44,236 nucleotides of DNA from an uncultured Collinsella sp. (GTDB lineage Bacteria > Actinomycetota > Coriobacteriia > Coriobacteriales > Coriobacteriaceae). Positions 25,156 through 32,042 of the stretch are shown here, in pieces. Both the position numbers and the translations under genes were made by a program. The stretch spans positions 1 through 44,236 of the forward strand of contig CAUFRO010000017.1 in NCBI GenBank assembly GCA_959027945.1, read 5' to 3'. The notes beneath the pieces were generated by a model that was not told where the DNA came from, did not search any database, and saw only the letters and a list, made by a program, of their open reading frames with translations. How positions within the stretch are numbered: the stretch's first letter is position 1; the number at the start of each line of letters is the position of its first letter.

Positions 25156-25491
25156 AGGCACATCCTTTGTCTGTGATACCAGTAGCGTCATTGTCCCACG
25201 TTTGCGGGTTCATGTGACGAACATCTAGGTCAGCGGAGTATCAAACGGGACGAAAGTCACGCCCGCGGCCGGCACCTGGGGACGTTCCTTATCTGCCGGC
25301 AATCTGGGACACTCCTTGGCATAGCCCGCTCCGGCAATAGATACCACTTCATAGCTCCGTCACAGGTGTAGCGGCTTTGTGTGGGCGCGGCGTGAGCCGA
25401 TTAAGCCGGCGAGCGAGGGGCATAAAGCAGTTGAGCGAAAACGGTTTGCCCCTTTGCCGTTCGCTTGAGGATCATGTCCCCCTTTTCCGCG

Positions 25492-25527
25492 GAAACCCCG
25501 GCAGTTGCGAAGAGCTGCCGGGGTTTC
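25492..25527. terminator. Hairpin upstream of gluQ
   Basis: A 13-bp perfect stem (GAAACCCCGGCAG with its complement, 25492-25504 and 25515-25527) has a 10-nt loop. A short GTTTCTGTCGTTT tail on the plus strand makes a plus-strand terminator plausible, but no gene upstream on that strand is visible. Confidence 0.5.
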
Positions 25528-25651
25528 TGTCGTTTGAGGGGTTGGGCTGGCGGACGGCGATCGAGCTGTCGAGCCGGTGGTCCGGCACGCGCAACGCGCG
25601 GCCTCGGCAACTTGCAGGCCACGGCAGCGTCTCCCCCACCGCGCCCCGCGC

Positions 25652-25657
25652 TATACT
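25652..25657 (+). promoter_or_regulatory. -10 box of gluQ, leaderless start
   Basis: TATACT lies exactly 7 nt before the gluQ ATG (25665), so transcription should begin at or next to the start codon. No Shine-Dalgarno is present. Leaderless mRNAs are common in actinobacteria. Confidence 0.6.
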
Positions 25658-25664
25658 CGTCCGC

Positions 25665-26666
25665 ATGGATATCAACGCATGCAACATAGCAACACACGCC
25701 GCGGGCGCACCAGCAGCGGCCGCTCCCGTGCCCGTCGTGGGCCGCTTTGCCCCGTCGCCCTCGGGCCGCATGCACCTGGGCAACGTGTTCAGCTGCCTGT
25801 GCGCATGGCTTTCAGCCCGCAGCCAAGGCGGCAGCATCGTGCTGCGCATCGAGGATCTGGACGATCGCTGCAAGCGCCCGGAACTTGCCGCTCAACTGAT
25901 TGACGACCTGGCCTGGCTAGGGCTCGAGTGGGACGAAGGCCCCTACTACCAGCACGATCGCCTCGACCTGTACGAGAGCGCCTTGCACCAGCTACAAGAC
26001 GCCGACCTCACCTATCCCTGCTTTTGCACGCGCGCCGAGCTCCACGCCGCGAGCGCGCCGCATGCCAGCGACGGCACGCCCATCTACCGCGGCGCGTGCC
26101 GAGGCCTTTCTGCCGAAGAAATCGCCCGCCGCAGCGCCCTGCGCGCTCCGGCCACGCGCCTGCGCGTGCCCACCGTAGATGACCTCGCGGACGACGTGAT
26201 CGAATTCGTGGACCGCACGTACGGGGCTCAATGCGAGGCACTCGCCACCGAGTGCGGCGACTTTTTGGTCCGCCGCAGCGACGGCGTTTTTGCCTATCAG
26301 CTAGCCGTGGTGGTCGACGACGCCGCCATGGGCGTCACCGAGGTCGTGCGCGGATGCGACCTGCTGGGGTCCACGCCGCGCCAGATCTATCTGCAGCACC
26401 TGTTGGGACTGCCCACGCCGCACTACGCGCACATTCCGCTGCTCATGTCGCCGGACGGCCGCCGCCTTTCCAAGCGCGACCGCGATCTGGACCTAGGCGA
26501 ACTACGCGCCCGCTTTGGCACACCCGAGGCACTGCTGGGCTGGCTCGCCGGTCAAACGGGCATCGCGCCGGACACCATGCCCCGCTCCGCCGAGCAGCTC
26601 GTCGAGCACTTTAGCTGGGATGTTATCCGCGAGCACCGCGAGAACATCACCATAACGGCCGCATAG
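25665..26666 (+). CDS. gluQ: Glutamyl-Q tRNA(Asp) synthetase
   Basis: A 333-residue paralogue of the catalytic half of glutamyl-tRNA synthetase; members attach glutamate to the queuosine base of tRNA-Asp. The class I HIGH-like motif is in GRFAPSPSGRMHLGN (residues 26-40), and the KMSKS-like motif is RRLSKRDRD. The GluQ zinc motif is seen as CFC, then YRGAC. The anticodon-binding domain of GltX is missing, which fits GluQ and not a truncated GltX. Compared with typical members (about 290-300 residues) it has an Ala-rich N-terminal extension of about 20 residues. The start is set by a -10 box 7 nt upstream. Confidence 0.9.
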   Translation: MDINACNIATHAAGAPAAAAPVPVVGRFAPSPSGRMHLGNVFSCLCAWLSARSQGGSIVLRIEDLDDRCKRPELAAQLIDDLAWLGLEWDEGPYYQHDRLDLYESALHQLQDADLTYPCFCTRAELHAASAPHASDGTPIYRGACRGLSAEEIARRSALRAPATRLRVPTVDDLADDVIEFVDRTYGAQCEALATECGDFLVRRSDGVFAYQLAVVVDDAAMGVTEVVRGCDLLGSTPRQIYLQHLLGLPTPHYAHIPLLMSPDGRRLSKRDRDLDLGELRARFGTPEALLGWLAGQTGIAPDTMPRSAEQLVEHFSWDVIREHRENITITAA

Positions 26667-26721
26667 CCAAATGCCCCGACCCCTTCACGCCCGCCCCTCG
26701 ACGAGTGCATAATCCTGCGTC

Positions 26722-26750
26722 TTGTTATGTACGGAATAATTCCGTACAAT
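26722..26750 (+). promoter_or_regulatory. Promoter with embedded operator of the TA operon
   Basis: TTGTTA (26722-26727) and TACAAT (26745-26750) are spaced by 17 nt. The palindrome TGTACGGAAT-A-ATTCCGTACA (26728-26748) fills the spacer and overlaps the -10. This is the expected site for autorepression by the ribbon-helix-helix antitoxin encoded just downstream. Confidence 0.75.
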
Positions 26751-26770
26751 GAAGCAAAGGAGGTTTTACC

Positions 26771-27037
26771 ATGCCAACGATTGAAAAGCAGCGCCGTATG
26801 GATCTAAGGCTGACCGAGCGTCAACGCCTTACTTACGAGCGCGCCGCGGCCTTGCGCGGGCAAACTCTCACCCAATGGGCCACGGCTCACCTTGACGAGA
26901 GCTCCGCACGCGACATCGCCGAGGCGTCAACAACTTATCTTTCTCCTGATGGTTTTGATGCATTTTGCGAAATGCTCGACTCACCCATGCCTCAAGCCGC
27001 AAAAGCGTTGCTTGACCGTAAAGCGATTTGGGAATGA
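26771..27037 (+). CDS. DUF1778 (TacA-like) ribbon-helix-helix antitoxin
   Basis: An 88-residue antitoxin. The N-terminal half (KQRRMDLRLTERQRLTYERAAALRG) is a DUF1778 ribbon-helix-helix DNA-binding domain. The C-terminal tail (STTYLSPDGFDAFCEMLDSP, then AAKALLDRKAIWE) matches the part that wraps and blocks GNAT toxins in the TacA family. AGGAGG lies upstream. Its stop overlaps the toxin start by ATGA, so the two are translationally coupled. It should repress its own promoter through the 26728-26748 palindrome. Confidence 0.93.
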   Translation: MPTIEKQRRMDLRLTERQRLTYERAAALRGQTLTQWATAHLDESSARDIAEASTTYLSPDGFDAFCEMLDSPMPQAAKALLDRKAIWE

Positions 27038-27507
27038 GCACGTTTACCAAGCCCGTTCAACTCCCCGTTGGCCAAGGCATCGAGGCTTTCCGCTGTGGAA
27101 ATACCCTTGTAGACGGATGGGCTAAAAACAGATCGGCCTCGGCGCGAAAAAGAGGGTCAGCGGTTATATACGCATCGTATTGCGACGGCGCAGTCGCTGG
27201 GTTCTATACGCTATGCACGCACTCCGTAGCTCGCGAAAATGTTGATGGAGGATGGTTCGTGCGAAACTCCCCTTCCCAAGTTCCCGTAGTGTTGCTTGGG
27301 ATGATGGGGGTTGACGAAAAGTTCAAGGGGCTTGGTCTTGGGGCATCACTGCTCAAAGATGCCATCGAGAACGCCATGAAAGTTTCTACCCTGGCAGGAG
27401 CGCGAGCTTTGGTTGTCGATCCAGTAGATGATGAGGCCGCAGCGTTCTACGCGCATTTTGGCTTTGTAACCCTACCCGGCACCAACCGAATGGCGCTGAA
27501 ACTCTAG
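27034..27507 (+). CDS. GNAT-type toxin (TacT-like)
   Basis: A 157-residue GNAT acetyltransferase toxin. Known relatives acetylate the amino group of aminoacyl-tRNA and halt translation. The CoA-binding loop is VDEKFKGLGLGASLLKDAI and the conserved FYAHFGF near the C-terminus carries the tyrosine used by TacT enzymes. The opening (FRCGNTLVDGWAKNRS) is typical of this toxin group. The start ATG overlaps the antitoxin stop. The assignment as a toxin rests on pairing with DUF1778 and the overlap. Confidence 0.92.
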   Translation: MSTFTKPVQLPVGQGIEAFRCGNTLVDGWAKNRSASARKRGSAVIYASYCDGAVAGFYTLCTHSVARENVDGGWFVRNSPSQVPVVLLGMMGVDEKFKGLGLGASLLKDAIENAMKVSTLAGARALVVDPVDDEAAAFYAHFGFVTLPGTNRMALKL

Positions 27508-27546
27508 ACCGTCGGCGACATCTCCCCCGGCTCCCAGTATGTCTTA

Positions 27547-27590
27547 AGTTACCCTACAGATAATGACCATTGCCGAAACGTAGGGTAACT
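27547..27590. terminator. Hairpin between the toxin and phosphoesterase genes
   Basis: The 11-bp perfect arms AGTTACCCTAC (27547-27557) and GTAGGGTAACT (27580-27590) enclose a 22-nt loop. It lies between two convergent genes and lacks a T tract. Confidence 0.45.
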
Positions 27591-27628
27591 ACCCAGACAT
27601 CGTATGAAAAGCTCGTTACGCCCCGCCC

Positions 27629-28354
27629 CTACACAACATCCCACGGCTGGAGCTCGTCACCAAGGCGGACGATGCGATCGTAGAGCACGGTGTGACGCTC
27701 CGCTGGGTTTGCATCGCGATGAAAATGCCCGTAATACCAGCGCTTATAGTCCAAGCGATCCTCCAGCTCATCGAAAAATGCCGTAAGTCGGTCGACGTCA
27801 GGACGAGTCCACCCGGGCGCCGGATAGAGCGTGTGCGAGAGCATGCGCGTGGAGCAGGTATGGGTAATCACGTAGTCGACCTTCCAGCCCACGCTATCGA
27901 GCTTTGTCCGCGCTTCCTCAAAGTTGCGCTCATCCGGCAGCTCCTGCGGCCACCAGCTGGAATACGGGATGCGGTATTCCTTGTCCACGCTCGTGGCGCC
28001 GCCCATGGTAAAGATTGTTGAGCCGTCGAGCTCAAAGACCTCGCCGCGCGTCAGGCGCCGTATGGGCGAGGTATCCGACAGGCGCTGCGTTAGCCCGCCG
28101 TGCCACAGCTCCATGGGGCGCTCCGCCCAATGGTCGAAGCGTTCGTGGTTGCCGTCGACAAACAGCACGGTGTAGGGACGCGACTCCAGCCAAGCGATAT
28201 CGGCGCATTCCTCGGCGGAGAAATCCCACGGAAAGCCAAAGTCGCCGGCGATAATCAGATAGTCGTCGCTCGTCAGACTATCCCCAAGATCCCAATCGCG
28301 CAGCTTTTGCATGTCGATGCCACCGTGGACATCGCCTGTTACATAGACCGTCAT
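27629..28354 (-). CDS. Metallophosphoesterase (calcineurin-like)
   Basis: A 241-residue phosphoesterase of the calcineurin-like superfamily. Dimetal motifs are in the usual order: GDVHG (residues 7-11), AGDFG (36-40), DGNHE (67-71), a histidine in THTCS and GHFH near the end. The substrate cannot be read from the sequence. Its ATG overlaps the stop of the preceding phosphoesterase gene by four bases, so both are made from one message. Confidence 0.88.
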   Translation of the reverse strand: MTVYVTGDVHGGIDMQKLRDWDLGDSLTSDDYLIIAGDFGFPWDFSAEECADIAWLESRPYTVLFVDGNHERFDHWAERPMELWHGGLTQRLSDTSPIRRLTRGEVFELDGSTIFTMGGATSVDKEYRIPYSSWWPQELPDERNFEEARTKLDSVGWKVDYVITHTCSTRMLSHTLYPAPGWTRPDVDRLTAFFDELEDRLDYKRWYYGHFHRDANPAERHTVLYDRIVRLGDELQPWDVV

Positions 28355-28989
28355 CGGATCACCACTTCCCTCTTATAGACCTCGAGATCGCGTTCGATCT
28401 GCTCGTCGCCCGTGACGTTGACCCACCACGGCCATTTAACGCAACACGCCGGCTCATCGACCTGCGCAAACCACGACTTGAGCTCCTCCAGGCTCACCGG
28501 GGCGTAGCCGTTGGCATCCACACCTACGTCATAGCGCAAAAGCCCCTGCCTGAGGTTAAACCTGTTGTACGCGCCGCCGCAGCTGTGGATATGCCCGTGA
28601 AGATGCCAGCCACCGTGCGACATACCCTGCCAGTCGACCATGGGATAGTGGCTCAGCACGATTTTTTGGCGGTCGATCTTGAGCACGCAAATGGGTGGCT
28701 CGACGATAAAAGCATCCGCTACCGCAGGCTGCGTCCAGTCTTTGTCGTGGTTGCCGGGCAGCAGATGGACGCGCTTGCATGCGATGCTTTTGCGCAGCTC
28801 ATAGGCATCTTGGACCGTCATCTTAAAGCTAAAGTCACCCAAAATGTAAAGTTCGTCGTCCACGGCGACCTTGCTATTAATGCTCGCGACCATGGCGTCG
28901 TTCATCTGCGCAACAGTCGACCAAGGCCTGTCGGCAAGCCGTAGCATGTTCTCGTGTCCAAAGTGAGTATCGCTGGTAAACCAAATCAT
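28351..28989 (-). CDS. Metallophosphoesterase (calcineurin-like)
   Basis: A 212-residue phosphoesterase. Motifs are SDTHFGH (residues 6-12), LGDFS (50-54), LPGNHD (77-82), LSHYP (112-116) and GHIHS (132-136). It is shorter than its neighbour and has a different set of flanking residues (DTHFGHxN type), so the pair is not a recent duplication. It has AGGAGG 5 nt before the start and overlaps the next gene by ATGA. Role unknown; pairs like this may act on nucleotides or RNA ends. Confidence 0.88.
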   Translation of the reverse strand: MIWFTSDTHFGHENMLRLADRPWSTVAQMNDAMVASINSKVAVDDELYILGDFSFKMTVQDAYELRKSIACKRVHLLPGNHDKDWTQPAVADAFIVEPPICVLKIDRQKIVLSHYPMVDWQGMSHGGWHLHGHIHSCGGAYNRFNLRQGLLRYDVGVDANGYAPVSLEELKSWFAQVDEPACCVKWPWWVNVTGDEQIERDLEVYKREVVIR

Positions 28990-29029
28990 AGGAACCTCCT
29001 AACGCTGCGGGGCATCCATCCCTTAGGGC

Positions 29030-29269
29030 TTACCCTTCGTTCTTCCATCCAAACGGGTCAAACACCCAAAAAACCAGATCGAGCACGCCGCCGGTCATCA
29101 TGGCACCGGCAAGGGCCATGCAAACATGCAGAGAGCCGCCGCTTCGAAGCACGTCGAACGGCCCCAGAACAGCCAGCAGCGCGACCGCAGCGCCGGCAAG
29201 GCACAGCGCGAGGCACGGCCCTGCGTCCTTGACGCACCTCTTTGCGAGATGCTTGGTGTTGTCACTCAT
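29030..29269 (-). CDS. Small predicted membrane protein
   Basis: A 79-residue protein with two hydrophobic segments (GPCLALCLAGAAVALLAVLG and MALAGAMMTGGVLDLVFWVF). The start at 29269 has AAGGAG upstream at 10 nt. It lies 40 bp before the phosphoesterase pair on the same strand and may be the first gene of that operon. No family is recognised. Confidence 0.6.
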   Translation of the reverse strand: MSDNTKHLAKRCVKDAGPCLALCLAGAAVALLAVLGPFDVLRSGGSLHVCMALAGAMMTGGVLDLVFWVFDPFGWKNEG

Positions 29270-29368
29270 CGATATCGATCTCCTTAGAGGGCCGTTGTTC
29301 AGGTGCATGCCGCCGCGACAGAGCAGGGCGACAGGCTAAGTGTCACATTGCGTGCGGACACGTTTTTA

Positions 29369-29412
29369 GGCGCGCACCGCGTGGGACCTTCTTGCCCCCT
29401 ACGGTGCGCGCC
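29369..29412. terminator. GC-rich hairpin
   Basis: The perfect arms GGCGCGCACCG (29369-29379) and CGGTGCGCGCC (29402-29412) have a 22-nt loop. It follows the sortase-anchored protein remnant on the minus strand and is probably its terminator; the tail is A-rich rather than T-rich on that strand. Confidence 0.5.
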
Positions 29413-29438
29413 GAAAATGGTCCGCTTTCCTTCTGTCC

Positions 29439-30300
29439 CTAACGGGTCAGCTGGCGGCGCTTATCGGACAGGAAGACGCCGGCGGCCACCAGGACCGTGC
29501 CGCCGATAACGAAGGTCTCGCCCAGTAGGTCGGGCGTATCGCCCGTGGCAGGCATCGCCGTCTGCCACGTCGCGGCCTCGGTTGTTGCCACCGCATGTTT
29601 GGCCTGGTACGTCACTTGCGTGGCGGGCTGGGCCTGCTCGCCATTCCCGCGTTCGGCGGCCTCTTGGCGAGCGATCTCGGCGTTGAGCTCGACAATAGCC
29701 TGGTCGAGCTCGGCCTTGGCGGCGGCGTAGTTTGCAAGCGCCTCCAAGTATGCCGGCGCCACAGCATCCGCCGCAGCCACGGTGGCATCGAGCTCGGCAT
29801 TGGCGGCCGCGGCGTGCTCGGCGGCATCGTGAGCCGCGGCAATCTTGGCGTTGAGCGCCTCGCCTGCATCGTCAGCGCCGCCGTTAACAATGGCTTCGGC
29901 AAGATTGATCCTACGCAGGCGGGCAACCGCGGCGGCAGAGGCATCGCGGGCGGCAGCCGTATCCGTCACGGCTTTGTCAGCATCTACCCAGTCGTACTCG
30001 GCATCCATCACGGCCGTCGCCGCAGCATCGCGCGCGGTATCGGCAGCGGCTTTGTCCTCGGTAGCCTTGGCAAGCGATGCGGCGGCGTTCTTAAGCTGAG
30101 AGGCGCGGACAGCAGCCGCGTCAGACTTTGCCTGAGCCGTTGCCACGGCGGCATCGGCATCGCTCGCAGCCTGCTGGGCCATATCGAGCTCCGTCTGGGC
30201 GGCAGCAGCATCGATGTCTGCCCGATCGGCATCGCCTTGGGCAGCAACAAGTTCGACCTCTGCCCCGCGCTGATTGGCACGAGCGTCTTCGCCATTTAAG
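29439..30300 (-). pseudogene. 3' remnant of a sortase-anchored (LPXTG-type) surface protein
   Basis: The minus strand encodes about 285 residues of Ala/Asp/Glu-rich coiled coil, then a short linker and a C-terminal cell-wall sorting signal: MPATGD, a hydrophobic helix (TFVIGGTVLVAAGVFL) and the basic tail SDKRRQ. There is no signal peptide and no plausible start. Upstream of about 30300 the reading frame runs antisense through a fragment of a restriction gene, so the 5' end has been lost. As it stands the product could not be exported. Confidence 0.75.
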
Positions 30301-30663
30301 CTAGCCCTCGTAGTGCCTGGAAGCACGAATCGCGATTCAGTGCTTCGGGAACCCCAGCTATGCCCTAAGCTCATTGTCCCTTGCGATGTCATCTTCTGCG
30401 CATCCCTTGAAGATGAACGACTAGCACGGTTCTTCTTAGCCTACCTGTCGTCCGATGAAGGACAGCAGAGACTTATGGCCTCCTCGCACGGAGACTCGCT
30501 TGCGCAGCTATCTCCCAAAGACCTACGAAGCATGACCGTACCCGTCCCCCCAGCCGAGCGGAACAGGAGCGCTACGTGCAAGAGTACGAAGCAAAAACAG
30601 CGCGCCTACGAGGACGCCTTTAAGCAGGCGGAGCATTACGCCGCGAGCAAGGGAACGATGTAA
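30300..30663 (+). pseudogene. Fragment of a type I restriction specificity (or N-6 methylase) gene
   Basis: The plus strand reads IVPCDVIFCASLEDERLARF, then FLAYLSSDEGQQRLMASSHG, then DSLAQLSPKDLRSMTVPVP. This is the end of a target-recognition domain as in HsdS or HsdM-like proteins. After a CCCCCC run (about 30544-30549) the natural continuation (AEQERYVQEYEAKTARLRGRL and a stop) is in another frame, so there is a frameshift in addition to the missing 5' part. No start or Shine-Dalgarno is visible. The exact left border is estimated. Confidence 0.6.
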
Positions 30664-30669
30664 AGCTGG

Positions 30670-30711
30670 GATCGGCAGGCTACCTGGACTTTTCCCGGCA
30701 GCCTGCCGATC
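30670..30711. terminator. Hairpin after the restriction fragment
   Basis: The arms GATCGGCAGGCT (30670-30681) and AGCCTGCCGATC (30700-30711) pair perfectly; the 18-nt loop holds an ACTTTTCCC stretch. It sits between the restriction fragment and a broken membrane-protein fragment. Confidence 0.5.
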
Positions 30712-30749
30712 GGTCGCTGACACCGCGGGCCATTGGGAGCAACAGTCCG

Positions 30750-30959
30750 CTACCTGCACCACGTGGTGACATAGATAACGGGAGACCCGGCAAGGCACAC
30801 CACCAAGACGACGGCCGCGATTGCAAACGCGATGGCCATGCTCACGACGACATAGGCCACGGCAATGAAGACCAGCGCCAACACGCAGGCCAACAGCTCG
30901 GCCACCTAGCACAAGACCAGGTTCGAGCTCGCGCGCTTCAGCAGGACGTCGGCGAGACG
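30750..30959 (-). pseudogene. Broken fragment of a small membrane protein
   Basis: The minus strand reads RLADVLLKRASSNLVLC, an in-frame TAG, then VAELLACVLALVFIAVAYVV and a further hydrophobic stretch ending VIYVTTWCR and a stop. The consistent reading frame across the TAG suggests a decayed membrane protein. A GTG right after the TAG could start a 51-residue peptide but has no Shine-Dalgarno. Confidence 0.35.
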
Positions 30960-31267
30960 GACGCATCGTGAGACTCACGAGCGCCATGGGCGGCCCGTGG
31001 CGCGACCGAACCGACGGAAGCGCCCGAAGTGCACGCGGCCACGACGCGGGCGAGCCCCGACGAGCAGCTCCGAGCCCGGACGGCCCCGGCCACGGGGCGG
31101 CTGAAAAGGTGAAACGTTGGCGAGCGTGGGGCAGATGTGCGGGAGCCTGTGAAACTTGTAGAGGCGTCCTTCCTGCTAGAAGCTTCGGTCGATAGGCTCT
31201 GTTTGTCTGTTGCTCATATGGCAAGTGATACACTTGCAGCTGTTACTCACGATTTAAGGTGGTCATC
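30960..31267. other. Spacer upstream of the HNH endonuclease gene
   Basis: No gene is seen. GC-rich DNA (to about 31110) changes to markedly AT-richer DNA, which marks a probable left border of the restriction-modification segment. The only clear signal is the palindrome at 31221-31237. Confidence 0.5.
31221..31237. promoter_or_regulatory. Palindromic operator candidate
   Basis: GCAAGTG-ATA-CACTTGC has 7-bp perfect arms. It overlaps a possible -10 (GATACA, 31226-31231) of the HNH gene, 17 nt after TTGTCT (31203-31208). A repressor bound here would block the endonuclease gene; the winged-helix part of the methyltransferase is one candidate. Confidence 0.45.
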
Positions 31268-32041
31268 ATGTCCGCTCCAAGACGCACTAAGTCTAGTCAG
31301 GCACAGCAGGATTTTCAAACTCCTAACACTGATGGTGATAACTACCTGGTCGAGCGCGACGGATGGATTGATAAGGCATCGTCGGGCTTCATTACGAACA
31401 GTAAGGCCAATCGGCAAATCTATCGCGTCATATTGGAGACTCTTTGGCCGAAAGGGTATGGCATACCCGGGCCTATCGTTGGCCGCGAAGAGATCAGGGC
31501 TGCGATTGATCGCGCCAAGGGCGGCACATACCACGATCCGTTCAGGCGGTTGCGCGAATTGCAGGGCGATGAGGGGTTTCTAGGCATCATCAAGAATGGG
31601 CAGAGGTATCAGCTCATTCATTTGAACATCTCACCAAAGAAACGGCCCAGAACATCACTCTCGGCAGATAAATGGAAGATGGTCCTTGGGGCCTACAACA
31701 ATGTTTGCGCCGTCTGTGGTTGCACGCCCGATGAGAATGGATTTCAGCAGGATCACAAAGTCCCCCGTGCCCGCGGTGGTACCGATGACCTTACAAATTG
31801 GCAGCCACTTTGTGATTCTTGCAATATCGAAAAGAGCGTCGTCTGCCGAGGATGCCAGAAAGATTGCTCACAATGCGGCTACGCTTTCCCTGAGTTTTAT
31901 AGGCCGGTTAGGCTGTCGGGACAGACCTGGCGCGATGTCAATGAGTACTCAGAAAAACATCACCTCGATCCGAGCCAGTTCGTAACCGAGGTGATTTATC
32001 ATGCCATCTCTATCGAGTACGATAACTCAATCTGGCATTGA
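31268..32041 (+). CDS. HNH endonuclease, probable type II restriction enzyme
   Basis: A 257-residue protein with a C-terminal HNH nuclease. Zinc cysteines C147-x2-C150 and C182-x2-C185 surround QDHKVPRARGG (Asp162, His163) and Asn177. A second Cys cluster (193, 196, 200, 203) follows. The N-terminal half (about residues 25-120) has no recognised family and may read the DNA target. AAGGTGG lies upstream of the ATG at 31268. The gene ends one base from the stop of a convergent C5-methyltransferase gene, so the two are taken as a restriction-modification pair; the specificity cannot be read. Confidence 0.87.
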   Translation: MSAPRRTKSSQAQQDFQTPNTDGDNYLVERDGWIDKASSGFITNSKANRQIYRVILETLWPKGYGIPGPIVGREEIRAAIDRAKGGTYHDPFRRLRELQGDEGFLGIIKNGQRYQLIHLNISPKKRPRTSLSADKWKMVLGAYNNVCAVCGCTPDENGFQQDHKVPRARGGTDDLTNWQPLCDSCNIEKSVVCRGCQKDCSQCGYAFPEFYRPVRLSGQTWRDVNEYSEKHHLDPSQFVTEVIYHAISIEYDNSIWH

Positions 32042-32042
32042 G

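Larger units (their letters stand above)
25156..25664. other. Gene-free spacer before gluQ
   Basis: About 510 bp without a supportable gene. It holds a pair of GGGAC-type words (CTGGGGACGTTCCTT near 25266-25280 and CTGGGACACTCCTT near 25304-25317), a strong 13-bp hairpin (25492-25527) and the gluQ promoter. Long frames crossing it have no Shine-Dalgarno and no family resemblance outside the gluQ part. Confidence 0.6.
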
